From contig JAQWJQ010000154.1 in the NCBI GenBank assembly GCA_029248265.1, positions 1-44,477 on the forward strand: a stretch of DNA of 44,477 nucleotides, in the 5' to 3' direction. The translations under genes were made by a program, and so were the position numbers. The DNA is from Planctomycetota bacterium (lineage in GTDB: Bacteria; Planctomycetota; UBA1135; GCA-002686595). Position 1 is the first letter of the stretch; each line of letters begins with the position of its first letter. The notes under the pieces were generated by a model that saw only the letters and a program-made list of their open reading frames with translations, did not search any database and was not told the DNA's origin. Positions 32,563-42,005 of the stretch are shown here, in pieces.

Positions 32563-33672
32563 ATGAGCGAGCCTGCCCGAACCACCGCCCGACTGCTCAT
32601 CGTCGAGGACGACGCGGTCTACCAGAGGATCCTGCGTGCCCACGTGCAGCGCCTGGGAGACCGGGTGGCCCACGTGGAGCAAGCGGCGCGGCTGGAAGAA
32701 GGCCTCGCCCTGCACGGGGCATGCCCTGCGGACCTGGTCCTCCTGGACCTCACCCTCCCCGACAGCCAGCCCGAGGATACGCTGGCGCGGATCAGGGAGT
32801 TCACACGCAGCGGGGCGGGGGTTCTGGTCCTCAGCGCCCTGGACGACCCTGAGGTCGCCCAGGCCGCCCGCGACGCAGGCGCGCTGGACTTCGCTGACAA
32901 GAGGGAGGTCTCCGCCGAGCGGATCGCCGAGGCGCTCGACGCCGCTGGGTCCGCCGCGCCCGTTCAGGCCGAGGGCCTCATGGCCACGCCTTCCCTTCCG
33001 CTGCGGGACCTGGACAGCCCCCGACGACTCGCCGCCCAGCTGGTCCACGACGCGAAGTCCTGGCTGACGAACCACAGCTTCCGCCTCGCCGCCCTGAGGC
33101 GCACCGCCGGGCCTGGGTCCGAGGAGCTCATCGAAGGCCTCGCTGACACAGCGCGAGCCCTCGAAGCGCTCCTCGACGCAGGACGCGGCCTCGTCATGGA
33201 CGAGACGGCCCCTGTGAACCACGAGCCCATCGAGCTCGGCCCGTGGTTCGCTGAGTGGATGACCCGGCGAGCTAGCGCCGGCGATGGGCCCCCCGTCCAC
33301 TTCAAGGCGCCGGAGGGTCGCCTCGCCATCACGGCCGACCCCTCCGGGCTTGAGGTCGTCCTCGAAGCCCTCGTCGAGAACACTGTTCAGGCCGCCGGAG
33401 ACGGCCCGGCCTCCCTCGAGTTACGAGCCCTCCCGGCCTCCCCAGGCCAGGTCCTCGTCGAGCTCCTCGATGGTGGCGGCCCCTGGGACGTGGAGGCGTA
33501 CGAGCGGCTCACGCAGGCCTTCCAGAAGGGTGAGCGCGGCAGCACTCGAGCCGGGCTCGGCCTCTACAGGGCCCGGCGGTGGATGAACCGAATGGGCGGC
33601 CACCTGGAGCTGGTCCGGCGGGACGACGCCCCGGGCGCCCTCGCTGTTCGTCTCCGGTTCGAGGGCGTTTAG
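32563..33672 (+). CDS. Receiver-histidine kinase hybrid (REC-HisKA-HATPase)
   Basis: A protein of 369 residues with the receiver domain at the N-terminus: LLIVEDDAVYQ, phosphoacceptor Asp62 in LVLLDLTLPDS, Ser in VLSALDD and Lys113. A dimerisation/phosphotransfer region follows with the likely His in LVHDAKSWLTN, where the usual Pro after the His box is replaced. The ATP-binding domain shows the N-box EALVENTVQAAG, G1 LLDGGGPWD and G2 GLGLYRARRW. No transmembrane segment or sensor domain is visible, so it is a soluble signalling protein whose receiver may control kinase output. The ATG at 32563 fits best; a TTG at 32554 is in frame. Confidence 0.82.
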   Translation: MSEPARTTARLLIVEDDAVYQRILRAHVQRLGDRVAHVEQAARLEEGLALHGACPADLVLLDLTLPDSQPEDTLARIREFTRSGAGVLVLSALDDPEVAQAARDAGALDFADKREVSAERIAEALDAAGSAAPVQAEGLMATPSLPLRDLDSPRRLAAQLVHDAKSWLTNHSFRLAALRRTAGPGSEELIEGLADTARALEALLDAGRGLVMDETAPVNHEPIELGPWFAEWMTRRASAGDGPPVHFKAPEGRLAITADPSGLEVVLEALVENTVQAAGDGPASLELRALPASPGQVLVELLDGGGPWDVEAYERLTQAFQKGERGSTRAGLGLYRARRWMNRMGGHLELVRRDDAPGALAVRLRFEGV

Positions 33673-33716
33673 CGAGCGGTGGTTAAGGTGCAGGGCCCCC
33701 CCCCTCCACGCTGACC

Positions 33717-35681
33717 ATGCTCCGACTCTTCGCCACCGCGCTCCTCTCGATCTCGACCGCCGCCGCCGCGGGCGCCGCTGACCTCCGTCTCCCCGCCGTC
33801 TTCTCCGACGGCATGGTCCTCCAGCGCGAAGCTCAGGCTCCCGTGTGGGGCTGGGCGGCCCCAGGGCAGACCGTCAGCGTCTGCGGGACCTGGAAGGGCG
33901 CCAGGGCCGCTCGCGTCCAAGCCGGTGAGGACGGCCGCTGGCGCACGTCACTCGAGACCCCCGCCGCGGGGGGTCCCTTCCAGATCGAGTTCACGGCTGG
34001 GGAGCAGAGCGCCAAGGTCGACGACGTACTCATCGGGGAGGTCTGGCTCTGCTCCGGTCAATCCAACATGGAGTGGACCCTCGACCTGATCCTCCCTGCC
34101 GCCCAGCGGAGCGCTGCAGTCCCCGAAAGGACCGCCAAGGCCGACCGTCCGCTGGTGCGCTTCTTCGACATCCCCAAGACGACGGCTGAGCGCCCCATGG
34201 AGGACTGCGACGCGCGCTGGTGGGCAGCCTCGGGCGACGACGCCCTGCGCTGCAGCGCCGTGGCTTACTTCTTCGCCTGCGAGCTCCAGGACCGCCTCGA
34301 CATCCCCATCGGGTTGGTCGTGTCCGCCTGGGGCGGCACCCGCGCGGAGGCCTGGACCAGCGAAGAGGTGGTGGCCGGATTCCCCCACCACGCCGCCGCA
34401 CTCAAGCGCGTCCGCAACGCGGACCCTGCCACTCATGCGCGGGCCGTGGAAGCCTTCTGGAAGCGAGTGGATGACAGCCGCTTCTGGACGAAGCCGTTCA
34501 GATCACCAGCGTTCGACGACAGCGCGTGGGAAGTCCAGACCCTGCCGGCGCACTTCGAGGCCGGCCCCGTCGGGGAGCACGACGGCGTCGTCTGGTACCG
34601 CCGGACCGTGGAGGTTCCCGGTGACTGGGATGCCCAGACCCTTGAGCTCACCCTGTCTCCCATTGACGACATGGACGAGACCTTCTGGAACGGATTCAGC
34701 GTGGCGTCCACGCTCAGCCCCGGCTCCCACTCGAAGATCCGCAGGTACTCCATCCCGGCACACCTGGTCTCGGCTGGCGCAGCGACCCTGTCGGTCCGCG
34801 CCATTGACACGGGCGGGCCGGGTGGCTTCGCCCCCGGGCAGGGCGACCCCGGCCGGCCGGCCATGCGCCTCTCCTACGGGGGCGAGGACCTCGACCTCAC
34901 CGGGGAGTGGCGGGTCCGGCGCGGCGCTCCGGTCCAGGCGCTGCCCTCCGTGCCGGCCCTCGAGCAAACCAGGAGCAGCACCCCCGCCGCGCTCTACAAC
35001 GGGATGATCGCACCCATCCTCACCTACGGCATCCGCGGCGCGATCTGGTACCAGGGCGAGGCCAATCGCTATCGCGCCGAGGAGTACCGGGAGCTGTTCC
35101 CGGCCATGATCACCGACTGGCGGAACCGCTGGAGCGACCCGGAGCTGCCGTTCTACTTCGTCCAACTCGCGCCTTACACCTACGGCGGGGGAGACGACGG
35201 CAAGACCGCCCTTGTCCGCGAAGCGCAGGCCCTCGCAGCCCAGGAGCTCGCCGGTACGGGCATGGCGCTGACCGCCGACATCGGGAACGCTCGGGACATC
35301 CACCCGGTCAACAAGTGGGCGGTCGGCGAGCGCCTCGCGCGCTTCGCCCTCCGAGACCTGTACGGGGAGCCTGGCGTGATCGCCGAGGGCCCTCGCCTCC
35401 GCCGAGCGGTCTCCCGCGGCGGCGAGCTCGTGCTCGACTTTGACCACGTGCACGGTGCGCTCGAGGCGCAGGGCGAGGTGATCGGCGAGTTCGAGGTCGC
35501 CGAACAAGACGGAGTCTATGTCCCGGCCGCGGCCCGAATCAGCGAGGACGGCCAGCGGGTCATCCTCAAGAGCGAGGCCGTCACCTCACCGGTGGACGCT
35601 CGCTACCTCTGGAACGACGCCGGCTACAGCCAGATCATGGGCGGCGCCGGACTGCCGATGGCGCCCTTCCGGACGCGCTGA
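33717..35681 (+). CDS. Sialate O-acetylesterase family protein
   Basis: A protein of 654 residues with a signal peptide (MLRLFATALLSISTAAAAGA). Family motifs are FSDGMVLQREAQAPVWGW at the mature N-terminus, LCSGQSNMEW (nucleophile Ser in G-Q-S-N-M), IRGAIWYQGEANRYR, and the catalytic Asp/His in GNARDIHPVNKWAVGERLA. It belongs to the SGNH/GDSL-type sialic acid 9-O-acetylesterase family. In planctomycetes such proteins act on acetylated glycans outside the cell. An intermediate beta-sandwich insertion (about residues 240-390) carries no further motif I recognise. It converges with an FAD oxidoreductase gene 38 bp downstream. Confidence 0.88.
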   Translation: MLRLFATALLSISTAAAAGAADLRLPAVFSDGMVLQREAQAPVWGWAAPGQTVSVCGTWKGARAARVQAGEDGRWRTSLETPAAGGPFQIEFTAGEQSAKVDDVLIGEVWLCSGQSNMEWTLDLILPAAQRSAAVPERTAKADRPLVRFFDIPKTTAERPMEDCDARWWAASGDDALRCSAVAYFFACELQDRLDIPIGLVVSAWGGTRAEAWTSEEVVAGFPHHAAALKRVRNADPATHARAVEAFWKRVDDSRFWTKPFRSPAFDDSAWEVQTLPAHFEAGPVGEHDGVVWYRRTVEVPGDWDAQTLELTLSPIDDMDETFWNGFSVASTLSPGSHSKIRRYSIPAHLVSAGAATLSVRAIDTGGPGGFAPGQGDPGRPAMRLSYGGEDLDLTGEWRVRRGAPVQALPSVPALEQTRSSTPAALYNGMIAPILTYGIRGAIWYQGEANRYRAEEYRELFPAMITDWRNRWSDPELPFYFVQLAPYTYGGGDDGKTALVREAQALAAQELAGTGMALTADIGNARDIHPVNKWAVGERLARFALRDLYGEPGVIAEGPRLRRAVSRGGELVLDFDHVHGALEAQGEVIGEFEVAEQDGVYVPAAARISEDGQRVILKSEAVTSPVDARYLWNDAGYSQIMGGAGLPMAPFRTR

Positions 35682-35719
35682 GGCGCTCCGGAACGCCGGG
35701 GGGGCCTACCGCGCCGCCG

Positions 35720-36961
35720 CTACGGGCGGCTCGCAGCGCCCTTGTTGAACCGGTCCGGCGAGAAGAACTCGGGGTCGATCGCGCTGATGGGCTGACCCAG
35801 GATCATCTGCGCGAGCCCCTCACCGATGCTCGGCGCGAGCTGGAAGTCGTTGCCTGAGAACCCGGTCACCACGAACAACCCAGGGATCTCCTTCACGGCA
35901 CCCACGATCGGCCGCTCATCGGGGGTCAAGGTGATCCAGGCTGCCTGGCCGCCTTCGTCGTCCATCCCCCGGTAGATCGGCATGCGCGCTTCGAGCCTGG
36001 GGCGAGCCCAGTCTCGCATCTCGTCGCCCACGGCCTCGTCCAGGCTCTCGGGACGCTCGAGTTCGGGGAGCCCGTCGAACCCGAGGCGGCCCACACGCGT
36101 GCGTTTGGCCGAGGGCTCACAACGCAGGTGCAGCCCGTTGACCCGGTCCAGGATGACCGGGTGGGCGGCGGGCATGAGGTCGAGGGGGTCGGGACGGAAG
36201 CGGGTCTCCACGTCGTCCTCACCGCCCTCGTCAATCTCCTCGAGCGCCGCGGGGTCCGGCATGTGCACGAAGTGCTCCTCAATACGGACCACGCGCAGGG
36301 GGTATGAGACGCCGAGCTCCTTGAGGATGATCGGGGTCCAGGGACCCGTCGCGAGCACGACGTTGGGCGCGAGGAACTCTCCCTCGCTCGTCGCCACACC
36401 CACCGCGCGACCGTTCTCCACGAGCACCGTGGGGTTCTCCACGCCGGTGCGCGTGCTGGCCCCCCGTGTACGAGCGAGCGCCGCCAAGGTGTCGATCGTC
36501 CGGCGCGGGTCCACGAAGCCGCCGTTGGGCTCGTAGGAGCCGATGGAGTCCGCCGAGACCTCGATGCCCGGGCAGATCTGTCGCATCTTCGTCGCGTCCA
36601 CGATCTGCACGTCGATGCCGATCGAGCGCTGCATTTCCACGTCCTCGCGGAGCGCGGCCACCTCGTCGGGGTCGCTCCCCGCGACCACGAGCACGCCGGT
36701 GCGCCGGTAGCCGACCGAGCGGCCGACCTTGGTCGGCATCGTGGCGTAGACCTTCAGGGCATCCCGAGCCATGCCGGCCAGCGGGCGCTCGGTGTAGCCC
36801 TGGTGGATCACGGCGCCCGTGCGCCCTGAGGAGCCGGAGCCGAGCCGCCCCTTCTCAAGCAAGATGACGGGCTCGGTCAGGGGATCGCAGCGCTTGGCTG
36901 CGCTAAGGGCCACCGAGGTGCCCATGGCACCCCCGCCCACGATGAGGATCTTCGCTTTCAC
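35720..36961 (-). CDS. FAD-dependent oxidoreductase (DAO / glycine-oxidase type)
   Basis: A protein of 413 residues. The N-terminal FAD-binding Rossmann motif is KILIVGGGAMGTSVAL; the DAO-family sequence FSGRTGAVIHQGYTERPL-like stretch (GSSGRTGAVIHQGYTER) follows. At the C-terminus VVTGFSGNDFQLAPSIGEGLA closes the FAD-binding site. It should oxidise an amine, amino acid or 2-hydroxy acid such as sarcosine or glycerol-3-phosphate; the substrate is not predictable. A GTG start at 36961 puts the Rossmann motif at residue 5. It is cytoplasmic by the absence of a signal peptide. The next gene upstream on the same strand is the propeller/ThuA fusion, 37 bp away. Confidence 0.85.
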   Translation of the reverse strand: MKAKILIVGGGAMGTSVALSAAKRCDPLTEPVILLEKGRLGSGSSGRTGAVIHQGYTERPLAGMARDALKVYATMPTKVGRSVGYRRTGVLVVAGSDPDEVAALREDVEMQRSIGIDVQIVDATKMRQICPGIEVSADSIGSYEPNGGFVDPRRTIDTLAALARTRGASTRTGVENPTVLVENGRAVGVATSEGEFLAPNVVLATGPWTPIILKELGVSYPLRVVRIEEHFVHMPDPAALEEIDEGGEDDVETRFRPDPLDLMPAAHPVILDRVNGLHLRCEPSAKRTRVGRLGFDGLPELERPESLDEAVGDEMRDWARPRLEARMPIYRGMDDEGGQAAWITLTPDERPIVGAVKEIPGLFVVTGFSGNDFQLAPSIGEGLAQMILGQPISAIDPEFFSPDRFNKGAASRP

Positions 36962-36998
36962 TTGGACCTCAGCTTAGCCGCCGAGGGCCCCGACGGGC

Positions 36999-39470
36999 TC
37001 AGCGAAAGTCCACGGGAGGTCGGGGTCGCACTCCGAGCTTCTCATAGTTGAAGCCGCTCTCGAGCGGGTCGTAGGGGCCGACAGGCGAGACGTCGAGGTC
37101 CGCGCGAATGTCTCCCTCGCGGCCGAGACCCCAGAGGGTCGCGTTCAAGAGCAGCCGCCGCATGTCCTCGCACTCGAAGTCCCGGGCGCTGCCCATGGTC
37201 GTGTGGAAGACCCGGCTCTCCTGCCCCGCGTTCCCTGTGAAGGTCCGGGTCCACGCCACCGGGAGCGCGATCTTGTTCTCGTTCGGGGGGCCGTCCGGCG
37301 TCCGGCCAACCAGGGGCTGCCCCATGAGCAGCGGCACGCAGCGCGCCGGGAGCTCGCCGCCCTCCGGATACGTCCGGTACACGTCCGTGGTGCCCCAAAC
37401 GTCGTCGACCCCGACGAGCACGGGGTGCCCCGCGTTCTCCTCGACCACGCTGGCCCGCGTGGAGTCGCGGCTCCAGTTGCCGTGGTGGCCCCGGAAGGAC
37501 CCGCCGAGCACCCCCTCGCCGAAGGGCACGCGCTCGCCATCCACGCGGTAGTCCCAGTCAATGAACCCGTGGTTCGCGGTGCGGATCGCGAGGATCGGCT
37601 TGCCGGAGTCGAGGTACCCGTAGATGGACGCCAGCTGCTCGGAGGGGAGGGAGAGCAAGCGCGTGTAGAAGACGGCCGCGTCGGCGCCCCCGAGGTGCTC
37701 GAGGCCCGGGATGTTGTGGACGATCTCCTTGTCCTCCCATTTGATCTTCGAGGTCGGGTCCACCCGGCCCTGCTCGTCCTGGGCGAACAGCACGGTGGTG
37801 TGCATGCCGTGACGCTCGGCCAGCATCCGCGCCAGCATCGGAGTGCACTCCTCGCTCCGGTACTCCTGGTCGCCGACGACGAACACCACGTGGGGCGCGT
37901 CCTCCCCGCCGTCCTTGGCGGGGTAGGTGAGCCAGCGCGGGTCCTCGGGCACCGGGTGCGTCCGCGGCGCGGGGATCTCGTTCACCGTGTAGTAGGCGTC
38001 CCGGTGGAGCAGCGGCTCGCCGGCCTCGGAGCGGAGCGCCACGAGGTCGAACTCGTGGACGTGCCCCTTCTTGAGCGTGTCCAGCACGACCCGCGCGGAG
38101 AGCCCGTCCGCGGAGACCGTGACCGAGCGGACCTCCGGCACGGTCCGGTCCACCTCTGGGCCGCCGTAGGCCCCGTGGTAAATGTGCGTGAAGGTCCCCA
38201 TGACCCAGTTCTCCGGCTTCGAGGCCGTCTTGGCGTCCAGCGGGAGGGTGAAGCGCACGTCGAACCCGTCGGGGTTGATCGTGATGCGCTCCACCTCGAA
38301 GGGTGTCACCCCGGTCCACTCCAGCCGCTCGAGGGCGAAGGGCTCCAGGCCCCGCACGGGCCAGCCCCGGTTGGTCCCGCCCGCGATGAGCTTGCCCTCG
38401 GGGCTGAAGTGCACGTCGAGCAGCCCGGTGGAGAGCCCCTCCCGGAAGGGGTAGCAGGCTCCCTGCCAGACCCCGTTCACCTGCTCCGTCGTGGCGCGCA
38501 GGATGACCGAGAGGCTGAAGTCGCCCAGGAACATCTGGTCTTCGAAGGGGCCAAAGCTCCCTCCGGTGTCGTCCACGGTGAAGCCCATGATCGAGCGGCC
38601 CATGCGGATGTACGGGAAGACGATGGCGTAGGGCGTCAGCTCCGGCACCCGCTCCTGCTCGGTGAGGATGCGCGTCCCGGAGTTCGGGACCGTGGGCGCG
38701 TCGCCGAGGTTCGGTGCGTAGGGGTACCAGTTGAAGCTCACCGGGTGCCCGTGAAAGCTCCCCTCGGTGACGGCCTTGAGGCTGCACGACGAGTTCCAGG
38801 GGCCCTGGCTCTCGATGTAGAAGACCTGCCCGTTCTCATCGGGGCCAATGCCGCCGGGGCTGCGCAGGCCGCTGGCGACCGGGATGGTCTCCCCGTCGGG
38901 AGTCACCTTCAGCACCCAGCCGCGGAACAGCGCCCGCGAGTGGTAGGAGTACGACAGCCCCAGGGCGACGTGCACGTTGCCCTCGGCGTCCGGCCCCGTG
39001 CCGAAGGCGTACTCGTGGTAGTTCTCGTAACCCCAGCCGGCGGAGACCACGTCGAAGCGGTCCGCGCGCCCGTCGCCGTCCGCGTCGGAGACCCGGGTCA
39101 ACTCGCAGCTCTGGGTCACCAGCAGCCCCCCCTCCACGGCCTCGAGGCCGAAGATCTCGTCCATGCCGGACGCGAACAGGGTGTAGGTCGGCTCGGGCTT
39201 GGGGTCGTCCACGCCGTCCACGAGGTAGATGTCCCCGTGCCGCGTCCCCACCGCGATTCGTCCGTCGGGGAGCGTGGTGAAGGCGCCCGCCTCCACGGTG
39301 AGCTCCTCAGGGATCGGCAGGCTCACCACCCGGTAGTACTTACGCTCCTCGGTCTCGGTCCCCCACTTGGAGCCGAGGTCCTCGGCGGGCTGGGCCGCCG
39401 CCGCAGAGGCCAGGGCGAGCGAGGTGAGGGCGAACAGCGCGGCCGCGCGGGGATCAATCGGCGAGGTCAT
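36999..39470 (-). CDS. Planctomycete-type beta-propeller/ThuA-like fusion protein, secreted
   Basis: A protein of 823 residues with a signal peptide (ALFALTSLALASAAAA). Residues ~40-380 form a PVC-type beta-propeller: TLPDGRIAVGTRHGDIYLVD, VSDADGDGRADRFDVVSAGWG and RSPGGIGPDENGQVFYIE. A beta-sandwich follows (about 390-500). The last ~290 residues are ThuA-like (trehalose-utilisation / class I glutamine amidotransferase fold): VVFVVGDQEYRSEECTPMLA, AILAIRTANHGFI-like KPILAIRTANHGF, GSFRGHHGNWSRDST and TRTFTGNAGQESRVFHTTMG. Propeller-ThuA proteins are plentiful in planctomycetes and are linked to glycan utilisation, but the reaction is not established. Its start overlaps the stop of the cytochrome gene by 17 bp, so the two genes are coupled. 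Confidence 0.88.
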   Translation of the reverse strand: MTSPIDPRAAALFALTSLALASAAAAQPAEDLGSKWGTETEERKYYRVVSLPIPEELTVEAGAFTTLPDGRIAVGTRHGDIYLVDGVDDPKPEPTYTLFASGMDEIFGLEAVEGGLLVTQSCELTRVSDADGDGRADRFDVVSAGWGYENYHEYAFGTGPDAEGNVHVALGLSYSYHSRALFRGWVLKVTPDGETIPVASGLRSPGGIGPDENGQVFYIESQGPWNSSCSLKAVTEGSFHGHPVSFNWYPYAPNLGDAPTVPNSGTRILTEQERVPELTPYAIVFPYIRMGRSIMGFTVDDTGGSFGPFEDQMFLGDFSLSVILRATTEQVNGVWQGACYPFREGLSTGLLDVHFSPEGKLIAGGTNRGWPVRGLEPFALERLEWTGVTPFEVERITINPDGFDVRFTLPLDAKTASKPENWVMGTFTHIYHGAYGGPEVDRTVPEVRSVTVSADGLSARVVLDTLKKGHVHEFDLVALRSEAGEPLLHRDAYYTVNEIPAPRTHPVPEDPRWLTYPAKDGGEDAPHVVFVVGDQEYRSEECTPMLARMLAERHGMHTTVLFAQDEQGRVDPTSKIKWEDKEIVHNIPGLEHLGGADAAVFYTRLLSLPSEQLASIYGYLDSGKPILAIRTANHGFIDWDYRVDGERVPFGEGVLGGSFRGHHGNWSRDSTRASVVEENAGHPVLVGVDDVWGTTDVYRTYPEGGELPARCVPLLMGQPLVGRTPDGPPNENKIALPVAWTRTFTGNAGQESRVFHTTMGSARDFECEDMRRLLLNATLWGLGREGDIRADLDVSPVGPYDPLESGFNYEKLGVRPRPPVDFR

Positions 39471-41775
39471 AGGTGAGCTCCAGGGTCGAGGGGCCAGCGG
39501 GGAGGGGCAGGTGAAGGAGGAGCTCGCTGCCGCTCTCCACGGAGCGCAGCTCGAACCTCTTCGGCGTGAGCGGAGTCAGCGGCGCCACGGTCAGCCGGAG
39601 CTTCCCGAGGACGAAGCCGCCGCTGTCGGGGGCCTCGACGAGCCCCGCGAGGGCGCGAAAGACCATGGGCCCAGCCTCCGGCGAGTCGAAGGTGATGGAG
39701 CGCCGGAGCACCGTGCGCTCGCCCTCCTCCGCGGGCACCGTCCGGTCCTCCACCTCCACCGCGCCGATGGAGTAGCGCAGCGTGGGGACGCCGTCCCCGT
39801 CCAGGTGATAGCCCCGGAAGCGGTAGCCGTGCTGGCGCGGATAGGTGGGGTCGGGGTTGACCGGGTTCTCCTCGGTCTTCACCGGCCGGACCGGCCAGGG
39901 GTCCGGCGTGTCCGCACCGGGCGCGAAGGCGAGGTCCCTCGGCAGCTGCACGGCGCGACCCCGCGGGTTGAAGTCGCCGGCCCCCTGCCCGTTCCAGTTG
40001 ACCGAGACGAAGTCACCGCGCCAGAGCCCCGCGAGGGCCCCGTTGTTGGCGTCGAAGGCGTAGTTCAGGCCCTCCTGGAAGCCCACGGCCACGCCGCGGA
40101 AGCCCGCGATCCCGCTCCGCCCGCGGTAGAGGCGCGCGCGCCCCTCCACGTTGACGTCCCAGCGGGGCTGGTCGATCCCCCGCGGGTTCCGCGCGGAGCG
40201 ACCCAGGGCCAGGTAGTGCCAGATGGCGCCGAGCTGGCGGTCCGTATCCGCGTCGAGGAGGGTGTCGTACACCGGCTCCCCGCCCGGCCAGGACTCCGGC
40301 ATGACGATGTCCGCGACCTTGGAGGTGGGCTTCACCATGAAGTCCCGGAACCAGCGCTCGCGCAACCGCTCGGGCGTGGTGATCAGGTCGACCCCCTGGA
40401 AGCCCGGGGCGTCCTTGGTGTTGAACTGGTGGCAGCTCACGCACCCCAGGCCCGTGGTGCCCAGCATGGTGCGCGCCGCCTCGCGCGCCTCCTTCCAGTC
40501 CTCGCCCTCTGGCTTGGGGAAGACGAGGGGCTCCTCGGCGTCGAGGGCCTCCAGGTGACCCGGGAGGTCCGCCACGTTCGCATCGCCGAAGACAGGCATG
40601 CGCGTGTGCATGTACGGCCGCACGGAGGCCCCGTCGTGGAGCACCCGCTCGAGCCACTCGCGGCGGAGCTTGCCCCCGACGCCGCTCAGGGTCGGCGGCC
40701 TCCGCGCCGGCTCGCCGAGATCCGGCTCGTCCGTGGTCAGGAAGCGGTCCAGTGACGCAGGAACCCCGCCCGCCCCGTCCCGCTCGTGGCACGCCGTGCA
40801 GCGCAGCGCGGCCATGGTGGAGGTCAGCTGGGCCTCGGTGGAGCGGGGCTCGTTCAGCTGCCCCGCCGCCGTGACCAGCGCCGCGCGCTGTGCGCTGCTC
40901 AGGTCATAGGACGGCAACCCCGCGGGGGGGGTCTCGGACCCACAGCCAGCCCCCAGCGGACCGGCAGGGAACGGGATCGGCGGCTGCACCCCGCCCACTT
41001 CCCCGTGGCACGCCGCGCAGCGCAGGGTCCGGAAGTGCTCCCGCCCCGCCTCAACCAGCGTGGCGTCCAGCGCCTGGATCGCCCCCGCAGGGGCCGGGTC
41101 GAGGAAGGCGGCGAGGTCCGCGGCCTCCCGGCGGTCGAGGTGCATGTCCGGCATCAGACCGCCCGGACGGTGCCCGAGCGGCTCGAGGAGGAACGCCGCC
41201 AGCCCGCTCGACGTGTACTTGCCGGCCACATGGTCCAGGGAGCGCCCGCCCTCGGGGAGCGGCGCCGGGGCCCCGGCGGAGGGCCGCTCGCCGTGGCACA
41301 TGACGCAGCCCACCCTGTGGTAGAGCGCCTCACCACGCCCAGGCTCGCCCGCGAGCGCCGCAGGCGAGTCGGCGGTCGGCGCGGCCTCGCTGGCCAGGAA
41401 GGCGGCGAGCTCACGCGCCATCGCTGCCTTCTCGCTGGAGCTGCGGCCGGCCATGAGGTCGGGCATCCGGGTGCCCGGCTGTGCCTCTGCGGGGGCCTCG
41501 AGGTACTTCAGGAGGAAGTCACCACGGAGGCGCGCCGCGGCCAGGCTCAGGTCCGGTGCCAGCCGCTGCCCCGCCCCCGCGAGGTCGTCGTGGCAAGCGG
41601 CGCACCCGAGCCGCGCCAGCTCCTCGCGCCCATCGACGGCGGAAGGCTCAGCGAGCACCGGGGACGCTGGCCCTGCCGGCGAGGCCAGCGGCCACTCGGC
41701 GACGGGCGCCGCTGCGGCGCAGAGGGTGGCGAGGACAGGCGCGAGGGCACCGAGCGCGGCGGGAGGGACCTTCAT
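39454..41775 (-). CDS. Planctomycete-type multihaem cytochrome c (five CxxCH), secreted
   Basis: A protein of 773 residues from the ATG at 41775, with a signal peptide. Five haem c motifs are visible: C58-A-A-C-H62, C157-V-M-C-H161, C253-A-A-C-H257, C326-T-A-C-H330 and C445-V-S-C-H449. Met-containing loops (GTRMPDLMAG, GLMPDMHLD, HTRMPVFGD, VADIVMPESW) could supply axial ligands. The last ~300 residues are beta-rich (GYRFRGYHLDGDG, GKLRLTVAPLTPLTP) without haem. The layout matches the PVC-type cytochrome-plus-beta-domain proteins abundant in planctomycetes. It should transfer electrons in the periplasm, perhaps from sugar oxidation by the co-encoded propeller/ThuA protein (inference). The stop overlaps the downstream gene start by 17 bp. 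Confidence 0.88.
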   Translation of the reverse strand: MKVPPAALGALAPVLATLCAAAAPVAEWPLASPAGPASPVLAEPSAVDGREELARLGCAACHDDLAGAGQRLAPDLSLAAARLRGDFLLKYLEAPAEAQPGTRMPDLMAGRSSSEKAAMARELAAFLASEAAPTADSPAALAGEPGRGEALYHRVGCVMCHGERPSAGAPAPLPEGGRSLDHVAGKYTSSGLAAFLLEPLGHRPGGLMPDMHLDRREAADLAAFLDPAPAGAIQALDATLVEAGREHFRTLRCAACHGEVGGVQPPIPFPAGPLGAGCGSETPPAGLPSYDLSSAQRAALVTAAGQLNEPRSTEAQLTSTMAALRCTACHERDGAGGVPASLDRFLTTDEPDLGEPARRPPTLSGVGGKLRREWLERVLHDGASVRPYMHTRMPVFGDANVADLPGHLEALDAEEPLVFPKPEGEDWKEAREAARTMLGTTGLGCVSCHQFNTKDAPGFQGVDLITTPERLRERWFRDFMVKPTSKVADIVMPESWPGGEPVYDTLLDADTDRQLGAIWHYLALGRSARNPRGIDQPRWDVNVEGRARLYRGRSGIAGFRGVAVGFQEGLNYAFDANNGALAGLWRGDFVSVNWNGQGAGDFNPRGRAVQLPRDLAFAPGADTPDPWPVRPVKTEENPVNPDPTYPRQHGYRFRGYHLDGDGVPTLRYSIGAVEVEDRTVPAEEGERTVLRRSITFDSPEAGPMVFRALAGLVEAPDSGGFVLGKLRLTVAPLTPLTPKRFELRSVESGSELLLHLPLPAGPSTLELTYDLAD

Positions 41776-41871
41776 GGTCACACAATAGGGCACCGTCGAA
41801 ACCCCGACCGCTCCGCACGAAGACCATTTCCCAGGCTGCCCCAACCGCCGGGACGATGGTGCAGGAAGAGA

Positions 41872-41905
41872 GCACCCGCGGGCGGCGGTCGCCGCCCGCG
41901 GGTGC
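41872..41905. repeat. Perfect 16-bp inverted repeat hairpin
   Basis: GCACCCGCGGGCGGCG, a 2-nt gap (GT), then CGCCGCCCGCGGGTGC. The stem is perfect over all 16 pairs. On the plus strand it is followed by ATTTATAGG, not a clean T-run. In this position, just outside the minus-strand cytochrome start and near the structured ispG leader, it could be a cruciform, terminator or part of a structured RNA. Confidence 0.6.
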
Positions 41906-41915
41906 ATTTATAGGC

Positions 41916-41982
41916 CCAGCCCAGTCGGGGCGCGGTCCGACCGGGCTGGTAGCGAACGGGTCGAGGGGGTTGATCCGTTCGC
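41916..41982 (+). other. Two further hairpins, candidate structured RNA
   Basis: The first spans 41916-41949: CCAGCCC and GTCGG pair with CCGAC and GGGCTGG, with one A-C mismatch and an 8-nt loop. The second spans 41952-41982: GCGAACGG with CCGTTCGC around a 15-nt loop containing GAGGGGGTTGAT. They follow the 16-bp hairpin closely and precede the T-run at 42063. Confidence 0.45.
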
Positions 41983-42005
41983 GTTAGGTAGGCACCGGAG
42001 CGTTT

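Noticed and set aside
37203-39476. 757-codon open frame on the plus strand opposite the propeller/ThuA gene
   Set aside because: Antisense shadow, low complexity, no motif; the minus-strand gene has clear domains and a signal peptide.
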